From: JBPCMN01 sp013695115
GTDB taxonomy: Bacteria; Actinomycetota; Acidimicrobiia; IMCC26256; JACDBD01
Direction: 5' to 3'
NCBI GenBank assembly: GCA_051002235.1
Contig: JBPCMN010000005.1
Location: forward strand, 28,877 to 92,876
DNA: 64,000 nucleotides
A program made the position numbers and the translations under genes. Below the pieces are notes generated by a model that saw only the letters and a program-made list of their open reading frames with translations, was not told the DNA's origin and did not search any database. Below are positions 41,117 through 48,951 of this stretch, in pieces. The first letter of the stretch is position 1, and each line of letters starts with the position of its first letter.

Positions 41117-42335
41117 ACGCCACCTTGATCGCGCCGGTGCGATCCTGGGTCGCGAGGGCCGCGAACGCGTCACGCCAGTCGTCGAGATCGAAGGTGTGCG
41201 TCAGCATCCCGGTCAGGTCGATGCGGCCGTGGGAGACCAGGTCGAGGTAGTGCTGGATGCCGTGCTGGCGGACGCCGTCGATCTCCTCGAAGCCGAATGC
41301 GTTCGACCCCACCATCGACAGCTCCTTGAAGTACAGCGGAGTGTCCTCCCACAGCGTCGGCCCGTGCACGCCCGCCTTCACCAGCGTCCCCCGCGCCTTG
41401 AGGACGCGGCTGCCGACCTCGAACGTCTCCTTCTTCCCGATGGTGTCGTAGACGACATCGATCGCACCCGGGAATGCCATCGGGAGGCCGTCGGCGGGGG
41501 AGAGCTTGCCGCCCGACCATGCCACCGCTTCCTCGATCACCTGCACCGCCGGCTCGTGGCCGATCACGGTCGCGCCCAACTGGCGCGCCATCTCGGCCTG
41601 GGCGTCGAAGCGCGCCACCACCAGCACCTCGACGTCGGGGTACAGCGCGTGGAGGATCGCGTTCGCGCATGTCCCCAGCGCGCCGGCGCCGTACACCATC
41701 ACCTTCCCGCCCGACGGCGGCGGGTGCCGCGTGATCGAATGCAGCGACACTGCGAACGGGTCGGCGAACACCGCCAGCTCGTCCGGCACCGAGTCGGGCA
41801 CCTTGAACAGCATCGAGTCGTGCGCCGGCATCAGGGTCGCGTACCCGCCGCTGGCGTCGCTCGACGTGCCGGTGTGGATGCCGGGGGCGATCGGGCCGAC
41901 GGCGAACGACCAGCACAGGCTCAGGTCGCCGGTCTCACACGCGGGGCAGATCGGGTCGACACCCCTGGGTCCGCACGACAGCCACGGGTTCAGCACCACC
42001 CGGTCGCCGACGTCGAACCCCTCGGCCTCGGGCCCGAGCGCGACCACGTCGGCCACGACCTCGTGTCCCAGCACCTGCGGGAACGAGACGAACCCCACCA
42101 TGGGGTTGTCGGGCGACGCCACCGCCTCGCCCCAGTCCATGAACACCTGCTTGGAGTCGGAGCCGCAGATCCCGGTGAGCCGCGGCTTCGTCACCACCCA
42201 GTCGGGCAGGAGGAACCCGGGGTCGTCCATCTCGACGAGCTTCATCGGCGTCTGCGCCAGCGCCTTCAGGAGGTGGTTGTCCTCCTCCGGCTCGGGCTGG
42301 GGCTCGGGCGCGACCCCGTACAGCAATGCCTTCAT
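41097..42335 (-). CDS. Zinc-dependent alcohol dehydrogenase (MDR family)
   Basis: A 412-residue medium-chain dehydrogenase. Catalytic zinc ligands Cys57 (GICGSD) and His91/Glu92 (GHEV) are present, as are four structural-zinc Cys (121, 130, 133, 141 in CGPRGVDPICPACETGDLSLC region). The nucleotide-binding fold shows VMVYGAGALGTCANAI. It would oxidise an alcohol or reduce an aldehyde with NAD(P). An acidic N-terminal stretch (PEPQPEPEEDN) is unusual. ATG at 42335 is used. It is convergent with the hotdog pair, sharing 20 bp of coding sequence at the ends. Confidence 0.9.
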   Translation of the reverse strand: MKALLYGVAPEPQPEPEEDNHLLKALAQTPMKLVEMDDPGFLLPDWVVTKPRLTGICGSDSKQVFMDWGEAVASPDNPMVGFVSFPQVLGHEVVADVVALGPEAEGFDVGDRVVLNPWLSCGPRGVDPICPACETGDLSLCWSFAVGPIAPGIHTGTSSDASGGYATLMPAHDSMLFKVPDSVPDELAVFADPFAVSLHSITRHPPPSGGKVMVYGAGALGTCANAILHALYPDVEVLVVARFDAQAEMARQLGATVIGHEPAVQVIEEAVAWSGGKLSPADGLPMAFPGAIDVVYDTIGKKETFEVGSRVLKARGTLVKAGVHGPTLWEDTPLYFKELSMVGSNAFGFEEIDGVRQHGIQHYLDLVSHGRIDLTGMLTHTFDLDDWRDAFAALATQDRTGAIKVAFNQQSS

Positions 42336-42388
42336 GCGGAGCCGAGGCTAGCGTCGCGCCCTGGCAGCCGCCGCCGAAGGGACATGCC

Positions 42389-43042
42389 GTGCGCAGGCTC
42401 CTCGCCGTCACCGCCGCCGTGTGCGCCGCCGTGCTCATCGCCGGCCCCGCCGGCGCGGACGAGGAGGAGGACCAGGCGATCGCCGATGAGGCGGTGCTCC
42501 AGGCCTCCGACTTCCCCGACGACTGGGAGTCCACCCCCGCCGACGACGGCGAGGAGATCCAGCTTCCGGAGTGCAGGGCGATCAACCGCGCCACCGCCAC
42601 CGCCGACAAGCAGCCGAACGCCAAGTCACCCAACTTCGCCGACTCGAGCGATGCCCTCGGCATCACCCAGGCCGAGAACGCGACCTACGTGTTCCCGAGC
42701 AAGAAGAAGGCAAAGGCCTACGCCACCCTCTTCGCCGGGGACGAATCCGAGGACTGCTTCCAGGCGGCGGGTGAGGCCGTGGCCGAGAGCGACGCGCCCG
42801 GTGCGGACGTCTCCGTCGAGAAGTTCGATGTCGAAGGACTCGGTGACGGCGGTGGCGGCTTCACGCTCGTGGTCGACGGCGTGTCCGAGGATGACGAACC
42901 CGTCGAGCTGTACGCCGACTTCTCGGCGGTCCGTGTCGACCGCGGCGTTGTCGTCTTCATCGCCCAGGGGAACGGCGAGCAGCTCGAGCTCGGTCCCGAC
43001 CTGCTCGAGACCCTCGTCGGCCGGCTCGAGGAAGCGCTGTAG
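42389..43042 (+). CDS. Secreted hypothetical protein
   Basis: A 217-residue protein with an N-terminal signal peptide (VRRLLAVTAAVCAAVLIAG, cleavage near PAGA-DEEE). The mature protein is acidic and has two Cys (LPECRA and EDCFQA) that could form a disulfide. The conserved-looking segment NATYVFPSKKKAKAYATLF resembles sensor-like extracellular domains, but no family is recognised with confidence. GTG at 42389 is chosen because it begins the signal peptide; an earlier start would add a non-hydrophobic tail. It is divergent from the alcohol dehydrogenase and 73 nt upstream of an SDR gene. Confidence 0.7.
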   Translation: MRRLLAVTAAVCAAVLIAGPAGADEEEDQAIADEAVLQASDFPDDWESTPADDGEEIQLPECRAINRATATADKQPNAKSPNFADSSDALGITQAENATYVFPSKKKAKAYATLFAGDESEDCFQAAGEAVAESDAPGADVSVEKFDVEGLGDGGGGFTLVVDGVSEDDEPVELYADFSAVRVDRGVVVFIAQGNGEQLELGPDLLETLVGRLEEAL

Positions 43043-43115
43043 GCGGTGCGGAGACTGCTGTGAGCGACGAACTGACCGGGGCCGACCGGCGCCCGCCCGT
43101 CTCTCCCTGACGCCG

Positions 43116-43940
43116 ATGGAGGCGACCGGGATCGCGGTCGTCACCGGTGCGAGCCGCGGCATCGGACGCGCGGTCGCGTTCGAGCTCGCCGCCCGCGGCT
43201 TCGACACGGTCGCCACGATGCGCGACCCCGGCGACGGGGCCGAGCTGCTCGACGAGGCTGAACGGGCGAAGGCGACGCTCCGGGTCGCGGCGCTCGACGT
43301 CACCCGGCCCGAGACCATCGACCTGCCCGAGGGCCTACGCGTCCTGGTGAACAACGCCGCGGTGGAGAAGCCCCACCTGCCGTTCGAAGAGACACCGATC
43401 GGCCTGTGGCGGGAGATGTTCGAAGCCAATGTCTTCGGGCTGATCGAAGTGACCCGCCGCGCCATCCCGCTGCTCCGCGCCGGCGGCGGGGGTGTCCTCT
43501 GCAACATCACCTCGTCGTCGATGTTCGCGCCGGTGCCGTTCTACGCCGCCTACCGCGCCGGCAAGGCGGCCGTCAGCGCGATCGGCGAGAGCCTGCGCAC
43601 GGAGTTGGCGCCGTTCGGGATCCGGGTGGTCGAGATCGTGCCCGGCCCCATCGACACCGACATGCTGCGGAGCTCGGCCGAGCCCCCGGATGCGCTGCGC
43701 TACGAGCCCTACCGGCCCATGGCCGAGCGCACCCACGAGGGGCGCCTGGGCATCGCCGACATGATCACCCCCGCGTCCGAGGCAGCGGCCGCGATCGTCG
43801 ACGCCATCCTCGACGACGACGCGCCGCTGCGCTCGGGCTGCGACCCGCTCGGACGCGCCCTGCTCGACGCCTGGCGCGGTACCAGCGACGAGGAGATGAT
43901 GCGCAACATGCTCGGCACCTGGGTCGAGCCCCAGCCCTGA
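43116..43940 (+). CDS. Short-chain dehydrogenase/reductase
   Basis: A 274-residue SDR. It has TGASRGIG, NNAAVE, catalytic Ser in CNITSSSMFAP and YRAGK with Tyr and Lys, then VVEIVPGPIDTDM. These are classical SDR features, so NAD(P)-linked oxidation or reduction of an alcohol or ketone is expected. ATG at 43116 is used. It lies between two secreted-protein genes and has no clear operon partner. A regulatory inverted repeat lies downstream, before the next gene. Confidence 0.9.
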   Translation: MEATGIAVVTGASRGIGRAVAFELAARGFDTVATMRDPGDGAELLDEAERAKATLRVAALDVTRPETIDLPEGLRVLVNNAAVEKPHLPFEETPIGLWREMFEANVFGLIEVTRRAIPLLRAGGGGVLCNITSSSMFAPVPFYAAYRAGKAAVSAIGESLRTELAPFGIRVVEIVPGPIDTDMLRSSAEPPDALRYEPYRPMAERTHEGRLGIADMITPASEAAAAIVDAILDDDAPLRSGCDPLGRALLDAWRGTSDEEMMRNMLGTWVEPQP

Positions 43941-43968
43941 CCGACTGTCGCCCCCGCGCGTAGAGTCC

Positions 43969-43984
43969 CTGACAGCCGCGTCAG
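43969..43984. promoter_or_regulatory. Inverted-repeat operator CTGAC-N6-GTCAG
   Basis: A third perfect copy of the 5-6-5 inverted repeat (spacer AGCCGC) lies 10 nt upstream of the ATG at 43995 and 2 nt after a TAGAGT -10 box (43961-43966). A protein bound here would cover the transcription start. Confidence 0.6.
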
Positions 43985-43994
43985 GGGGGTCTAC

Positions 43995-44801
43995 ATGAAT
44001 CCGCGGGTGGTGCTGATCGGGCTTGTTGGCGTGGCGATCGTTGCCACCATGTCGTTCGTGATCGTGACCAACGACGAGCGCGTTGCCGACGCCACGTCGG
44101 AGGAGCCCGCGAACACGGCAGCGGTTGGCGACGCGGCTTCGGCCGCGTCGGTCACCGACGGGCACGAGCACAACGCGTTGGCCGAGAGCCAGGAGAACAA
44201 CCCCGACCACGCGGCGGAGAACCAGCCCGACCAGCCGCTCGACGCCGCGACCCGCGACCAACTCGCCTCCCAGCTGTCTCAAGCGCGCGACGTCGCGATG
44301 CGTTACCCGACCGTGGCCGACGCCGAGGTGGGCGGCTTTCACCGCGCCGGAAAGTTCGCTCCGGGCGCGGGGGCGCACTACGTGGCGTACGGCAACATGA
44401 CCGGCGACCCGATCGACGTCCAGAAGCCGATGGCGCTCGTCTACGACGGGGTCAGCCCGGCGTCGGAGATCGTCGGGCTCATGTACTACGCGTTCGGTGT
44501 CGACGGCGCCCCCGAGGGATTCGCGGGTCCCAACGACCACTGGCACCGGCACCGCGGCGTCTGCATCCAGTTCCAGGCGGGGGTGATCGAGGTGCCGTTC
44601 CCGGTCGACACCGACGTCACCGCCGACCAATGCGAGCAGGTGGACGGCGACTACATGGAGGAAACGGCCTGGATGCTGCACACCTGGGTCGTCCCGTCCT
44701 GGGAGAGCCCGGCGGGGGTGTTCTCCCACGCCAACCCGAATCTGCTCTGCGCCGACGGTACCGACAACACCGACAAGATCGGTTTCTGCGCAGGGACCTA
44801 A
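43995..44801 (+). CDS. Membrane-anchored hypothetical protein
   Basis: A 268-residue protein with one N-terminal transmembrane segment (VVLIGLVGVAIVATMSFVIV) and an extracellular region. An acidic, Asn/Gln/His-rich linker (EHNALAESQENNPDHAAENQ) leads to a globular domain with several His and three Cys (GVCIQF, DQCEQV, LLCADG, GFCAGT contain four Cys in all). The segment PNDHWHRHRGVCIQF has clustered His and might bind metal. Function is not recognised. ATG at 43995 has a GGGGGGT ribosome site. The upstream inverted repeat suggests it is regulated with the 8.6-kb and 14-kb genes. Confidence 0.75.
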   Translation: MNPRVVLIGLVGVAIVATMSFVIVTNDERVADATSEEPANTAAVGDAASAASVTDGHEHNALAESQENNPDHAAENQPDQPLDAATRDQLASQLSQARDVAMRYPTVADAEVGGFHRAGKFAPGAGAHYVAYGNMTGDPIDVQKPMALVYDGVSPASEIVGLMYYAFGVDGAPEGFAGPNDHWHRHRGVCIQFQAGVIEVPFPVDTDVTADQCEQVDGDYMEETAWMLHTWVVPSWESPAGVFSHANPNLLCADGTDNTDKIGFCAGT

Positions 44802-44814
44802 CCGTCCCCGCCGG

Positions 44815-45297
44815 CTACCAGTCGAGCGCGCAGGCGGGATCGACGCCGAGGACGGCGAGCATCCGGCCCAGCCCGATGAACGTCATGATGCAGAGGCTGA
44901 GGTCGACGATCTCCTCGTCGGAATAGCCGGCCCGCATGCGGCGCCAGAAGTCGTCGTCGAAGTTGGTGTGGTCGAGGGCTAAGCGCTCGGCGTACTCGAT
45001 TGCCAGCCTCTCGCGCTCGGAGTAGTCGTCACGCTCCCGATACTCGGCGACGTGCGCGTACATCTCTTCGGTTACGCCCTGCTGCGCCACCGACGCAGCC
45101 CGATACGTCAGTCATATTGGGCACTCGTTGATCTGGGCGATGCGCATACGGGCGACCTCGCGCTCGCGTACCGGGATGATGCTCTTGTTGTAGGCCGCAT
45201 GCGCGAGCTTCCCGGCGGCGATGCCGAGCTCCGGGCGCATGAGAAAGAGCTGCGTCGCCTCGCCGCCCTCGCCATCCGGGATGTCGATCCGAGCCAT
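44815..45297 (-). CDS. Carboxymuconolactone decarboxylase/AhpD-family protein, candidate selenoprotein (in-frame TGA)
   Basis: The frame runs from ATG 45297 to TAG 44815 and gives 160 residues if the single TGA at 45112-45114 is read through. Before it: REREVARMRIAQINECPI; after it: LTYRAASVAQQGVTEEMYAH and on to GRMLAVLGVDPACALDW. In homologues the redox motif is CxxC (as in N-x-C-x-x-C-L); here it is Cys59-Pro-Ile-TGA, so TGA replaces the second Cys exactly. Downstream conservation is full and in the same frame. A SECIS-like hairpin follows. Read-through as selenocysteine is the best explanation; a nonsense mutation or base-call error is the alternative. The family acts as peroxidase-linked thiol reductants. 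Confidence 0.75.
45081..45099 (-). promoter_or_regulatory. Candidate bacterial SECIS hairpin
   Basis: On the coding strand GCTGCG (45099-45094) pairs with CGCAGC (45086-45081); a T-G wobble extends the stem, leaving a five-base loop CGGTG. The loop starts 20 nt after the TGA, with G at its second position. Bacterial SECIS elements need a stem with an apical loop 16-37 nt after UGA and a G in the first two loop positions, so geometry fits. Confidence 0.55.
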
Positions 45298-45340
45298 CTC
45301 TACGGCCTCGCTCGCTGCGGTACTAGCACCGGCCGCCCCA
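45298..45340 (-). repeat. Dispersed palindromic element, right-half copy upstream of the AhpD-family gene
   Basis: On the minus strand GCGGCCGGTGC and AGTACCGC form a degenerate core, followed by CAGCGAGCGAGGCCGTAGAG and the ATG at 45297. The element covers the last codons and stop (TAG) of the transglycosylase gene. Its right end sits directly against a start codon, as in other copies. Confidence 0.6.
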
Positions 45341-46288
45341 CGGGCCCTTGCCCTGCCACTGGTAGAGCGTCCACGCCATGTCGTCCTGGTCGTACTCGGA
45401 CGCGTTGCGGGGGTCGAGACCGATGAGCTCGCCCCGCCCGGCGTGGTTGGCGACCGAGTTCCAGGTGCTCTGGAGGAACTGGTAGGCGCCGTAGTACGGG
45501 CCGCTGGGGTTGTAGGCCCGGTAGTTGCCGCCGCTCTCGATCTGGCGTGTGCACAAGAGGAACGGGTCCGAGTGTCGGGGGTGCTCGCCCGGCGTAGGCG
45601 CGTAGTCGACCGGCGGCGTCGGTGCCTTGGGCGCGGCGGGAGCCGGCGTGGCGGTCGGGGCCGGCGCCGGGGGCGCGGCGGACGGGGACGGGGCCGCGGA
45701 TGGGGCTGGTGCGGTCGGCTGCTGCGCGGCCTGCTGCTCGGCGAGGGCGGTGTTCCGGGCCGCCTGGGCCTTCGCGAGCTTGGCGTCGAGCTGCGCCTGC
45801 TCGTCGCGCAGGAGTGTGAGCGTCTTCTCGTAGGCCGAACGATCGGCTCGGAGCTTGGCCCGCTTCGCCTCGAGCGCCTCCGCGAGGTCAGCGAGCTGCT
45901 GGGCCACCTCGTTGTCGCTCTCGTTCAGCCGGTTCAGGAGCGCGCTGCGCCGCGCGACCTCCAGCGCGACCTCATCGCTTCCGAGCCCGAACTCGAGGTC
46001 AGTGCTCCCCGACCGCAGGTACGCGGTGGCGGCGCGCCCCCGCAGCGCGGTCTTCAAATCCTCGAGACGGGCCGCCATCTCCTCGAGCTGCTGCTCGGTG
46101 GCGGCCATGTCGGCGTCGAGCGTCTCGGCGCGGGTCAGCAGCTCCAGGTAGTTGCCGGCAGCACGGTCGGCCTCGGCCCGGGCGTCGGCCACGGTCTCCT
46201 CGGCGTCCCCAACCGGGTCGGTCTGCGCCCCCGCCGGTGTCCACGCGGTAGCGAAGAGGGCCGCGCCGGCCGCGACCACCGCGGCCAC
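45323..46288 (-). CDS. Secreted coiled-coil protein with C-terminal transglycosylase-like (Rpf-type) domain
   Basis: A 321-residue exported protein. After a hydrophobic signal segment (AAVVAAGAALFATAWTPAGA) comes a long coiled coil (ETVADARAEADRAAGNYLEL to about residue 195), a Pro/Ala linker, and a C-terminal domain with LCTRQIESGGNYRAYNPSG, where Glu is the likely catalytic residue, and YQFLQSTWNSVA. This is the resuscitation-promoting-factor/transglycosylase fold that cuts peptidoglycan, and coiled-coil partners resemble those of cell-division hydrolases. The GTG at 46288 leaves no basic n-region; an upstream CTG would add SRRRVTRPPGPARA. A repeat element covers its stop. Confidence 0.85.
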   Translation of the reverse strand: MAAVVAAGAALFATAWTPAGAQTDPVGDAEETVADARAEADRAAGNYLELLTRAETLDADMAATEQQLEEMAARLEDLKTALRGRAATAYLRSGSTDLEFGLGSDEVALEVARRSALLNRLNESDNEVAQQLADLAEALEAKRAKLRADRSAYEKTLTLLRDEQAQLDAKLAKAQAARNTALAEQQAAQQPTAPAPSAAPSPSAAPPAPAPTATPAPAAPKAPTPPVDYAPTPGEHPRHSDPFLLCTRQIESGGNYRAYNPSGPYYGAYQFLQSTWNSVANHAGRGELIGLDPRNASEYDQDDMAWTLYQWQGKGPWGGRC

Positions 46289-46401
46289 GGCGCGAGCCGG
46301 CCCGGGAGGACGGGTGACTCGGCGTCGTGACAGGGTTCCGCTCCCTCGCTCGAATGGTCCCGGTCGCCCGCTCGGGCAGACGGACGCCGGCCGAGCCGCG
46401 C

Positions 46402-46421
46402 GTCACCGCACCGAAGGTGAC
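46402..46421. other. Hairpin in the divergent region before the ligase and Rpf-like genes
   Basis: GTCACC (46402-46407) and GGTGAC (46416-46421) form a 6-bp stem in the 270-nt gap between the divergent genes (46289-46558). It would lie in the leader of the Rpf-like gene. The rest of the gap shows no gene or known riboswitch. Confidence 0.3.
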
Positions 46422-46558
46422 CGGAAGACCCCTAAAGCTACTTGAGATGGTCTCGAACCGTCCGAATGGGGCTTGAGCAGGGGATTCGCGCCTGCGAGGA
46501 TCGGCGCCGAAAGCGTGAGCGGGGCGGGCCGGGGCCGACGGGTCAGAAGGAGCAGCCG

Positions 46559-48115
46559 GTGAAGGAGCTCATCTACAACCGGCACCTCCTGCCGGTGGCG
46601 GAGCGGTTCGCGTCGAAGCCGGCCGTGTTCGACGGCCGCTACGTCGCCACCCACGGCGAGCACGCCGAGCGGGTGCTGCGCCTGGCCGACGGGCTGCGGG
46701 GCGAGCTCGGCGTCGAGCGGGGCGACCGGTTCGCGGTGATGGCGCTCAACGGCCACCACTACCTCGAGCTGTTCCACGCCGGCTTCCTCGGCGCCGGCGT
46801 CATCAACCCGCTCAACCTGCGCCTCGCGCCCAAGGAGCTCGCGTTCATCCTCGGAGACTCCGAAACCAAGGTCTGCTTCGTCGACGCGCCCTTCGCGCCC
46901 CTGATCGACCGCGTCCGCAAGGAGGCGGGCATCGAGAAGGTGGTGCTCGTCGGCGAGGGCGACGCCCCCCACGACCTCACCCACGAGGACGTGATCGCGG
47001 CGGGCAAGGCGGTCGTGCCCGACGAGCCCGAGGAGGAGGACGCGGTCGTCCTCATGTACACCGGCGGGACCACCGGGCTCCCTAAGGGCGTGCTACTCGA
47101 CCAGCGGGCCGAGATGCTGAACATGTACCACGTCGCCGTCCGCTGGGGGCTCGACGAGACCTTCGTGTACCTGCACCAGACGCCGATGTTCCACGCGGCG
47201 TCGATGGGCGGCACCCTCGGCATCCCCGCCAGCGGGGGCGTGTCGACGTTCGTGCCGATGTTCGAGCCCAAGGCGGTGCTCGACGCCATCGAACAGCACC
47301 AGGTGACGATGACGGTGATGGTGCCGACGATGATCGGGATGCTGCTGTCGCACCCCGACTTCAAGCCCGAGCGACTGGCGTCGCTCGAGGTGCTGACCTA
47401 CGGCGCGTCGCCGATGCCGACGCCGCTGCTCGAGCAGCTGCTCGCCATGTTCCCCGACATGGGCATCTACCAGGGCTACGGCATGACCGAGAGCTCGGCG
47501 GTGCTGACGTCGCTCGGCCCCGAGGAGCACCGCAAGGGCGGTGAGCTGCTGCGCTCGGCCGGCCGACCGCTGTCGGGAGTGGTGGTGAGCATCCAGGATG
47601 CCGAGGGGAACGTGCTCCCGCCGGGCGAGACGGGCGAGGTGTGCGCCCGCGCCGGCAACTTCATGCGGGAGTACTGGAAGCGGCCCAAGGAGACGAAGGA
47701 GGCGTTCCACGGCGGCTGGTACCACACCGGCGACGCCGGTTACGTCGACGAGCAGGGCTACCTGTTCCTCGTCGACCGGGTGAAGGACATGATCGTCACC
47801 GGCGGCGAGAACGTGTACTCGGCCGAGGTCGAGAGCGCGATCTCCAGCCACGCCGCCGTCGAGCAGGTCGCGGTGATCGGTATCCCCGACGAACGCTGGG
47901 GTGAGGCCGTGCACGCCGTCATCGTGTGCAAGGAGGGAACGACCGCAACCGAGGACGAGATCAGGGAGCACGTCCGCGATCGCATCGCCGGCTACAAGAT
48001 CCCGAAGTCGGTGGAGTTCCGCGACGAGCCCCTCCCGCTGTCGGGGGCGATGAAGGTCCTCAAGCGCGACCTGCGGGCGCCCTACTGGGAGGGCAAGGAG
48101 CGGGCGGTCCAGTGA
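46559..48115 (+). CDS. Long-chain-type acyl-CoA ligase (AMP-binding)
   Basis: A 518-residue ANL ligase. The phosphate loop VLMYTGGTTGLPKGVLL, the YGMTESSA motif, GWYHTGDAGYVDEQGYLFLVDR, VKDMIVTGGENVYSAEVE and the C-terminal catalytic region SGAMKVLKRDLR (Lys) are all present. It should make acyl-CoA from a fatty or related acid with ATP. GTG at 46559 is chosen because AGAAGGAG lies just upstream. Its stop overlaps the start of an SDR (GTGA), and a di-iron protein follows, so the three form one operon for activating and modifying an acyl chain. Confidence 0.92.
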   Translation: MKELIYNRHLLPVAERFASKPAVFDGRYVATHGEHAERVLRLADGLRGELGVERGDRFAVMALNGHHYLELFHAGFLGAGVINPLNLRLAPKELAFILGDSETKVCFVDAPFAPLIDRVRKEAGIEKVVLVGEGDAPHDLTHEDVIAAGKAVVPDEPEEEDAVVLMYTGGTTGLPKGVLLDQRAEMLNMYHVAVRWGLDETFVYLHQTPMFHAASMGGTLGIPASGGVSTFVPMFEPKAVLDAIEQHQVTMTVMVPTMIGMLLSHPDFKPERLASLEVLTYGASPMPTPLLEQLLAMFPDMGIYQGYGMTESSAVLTSLGPEEHRKGGELLRSAGRPLSGVVVSIQDAEGNVLPPGETGEVCARAGNFMREYWKRPKETKEAFHGGWYHTGDAGYVDEQGYLFLVDRVKDMIVTGGENVYSAEVESAISSHAAVEQVAVIGIPDERWGEAVHAVIVCKEGTTATEDEIREHVRDRIAGYKIPKSVEFRDEPLPLSGAMKVLKRDLRAPYWEGKERAVQ

Positions 48116-48939
48116 CGGACGCCGAGGCACCGCGCACCGTCGTCACCACCGGCGCCAACTCGGGCATCGGGCTGGCCACCGCGCTGGAGGTGGCGCGGCG
48201 GGGATTCCGGTCGGTCGGCTCCGTGCGGTCGGAGGCGAAGGCGGAGACCGTGAGCAAGGCGGCCGCCGACGCCGGCGTCGAGGTCGAGACCGTGATCATG
48301 GACGTCACCGACGCCCACGCCTGCGACGAAGCGATCCGCCAGCTGCGCCCCTACGGCATCGTGAACAACGCCGGCTACCCGGTCACCGGCGCGGTCGAGG
48401 AGGTGACCGACGACGAGGCCCGGGCCGCGCTCGAGACCATGGTCGTCGCCCCCATGCGGCTCGCCCGCCTCGCCCTGCCCTCCATGCGCGAGCGGGGCGA
48501 GGGACGCATCGTGAACGTGTCGTCGATCGCCGGCGTGGCCACCCTGCCGCTGGTCGGCTGGTACCACGCGTCGAAGCACGCGCTCGAGGCGCTGACCGAC
48601 GCGCTGCGGATGGAGGTCGCCGCCGACGGCATCAAGGTCGTCCTGATCGAGCCGGGCGGGTTCAAGACCGGGATCTGGGAGGAGCACGAGAAGGACGTCG
48701 AGGCGCGCGCCGGATCCCGTTACGAGGGCGGGTACCGGCGCACGCTGACGTTCACCCGCCTGAGCGACCCGATCATGGGCGATCCCAGCCGGGTGGCGAA
48801 GGTGATCGTCGGCGCGCTGTCAGGACGGACGAGGCCCCGGTACCTGATGGGGGTGGACGCCCGGGCGATGGCGATGTTCAGCCGGCTGGCGCCCGCCCAG
48901 GTCAAGGATCGCCTCACTCGTCTGCTGCTGGACCTCTAG
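48112..48939 (+). CDS. Short-chain dehydrogenase/reductase
   Basis: A 275-residue SDR with TGANSGIG, NNAGYP, catalytic Ser in NVSSIAG and YHASK containing Tyr and Lys, then LIEPGGFKTGI. The variant motif TTGANSGIG and the C-terminal GRTRPRYLMGVDARAMAMF are typical of oxidoreductases acting on long acyl or steroid substrates. The GTG start overlaps the ligase stop by 4 nt. Its stop is 12 nt before the di-iron gene, which has its own TAGTCT -10 box. The reaction is not predictable. Confidence 0.9.
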   Translation: MTDAEAPRTVVTTGANSGIGLATALEVARRGFRSVGSVRSEAKAETVSKAAADAGVEVETVIMDVTDAHACDEAIRQLRPYGIVNNAGYPVTGAVEEVTDDEARAALETMVVAPMRLARLALPSMRERGEGRIVNVSSIAGVATLPLVGWYHASKHALEALTDALRMEVAADGIKVVLIEPGGFKTGIWEEHEKDVEARAGSRYEGGYRRTLTFTRLSDPIMGDPSRVAKVIVGALSGRTRPRYLMGVDARAMAMFSRLAPAQVKDRLTRLLLDL

Positions 48940-48951
48940 TCTGGAGCTCAC

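Noticed and set aside
46289..46440. Possible c-di-AMP (ydaO-type) riboswitch upstream of the Rpf-like gene
   Set aside because: Rpf-type genes often have one and a GGAACCC segment is present, but the other conserved blocks of that riboswitch could not be matched. Only a simple GTCACC/GGTGAC hairpin is evident.
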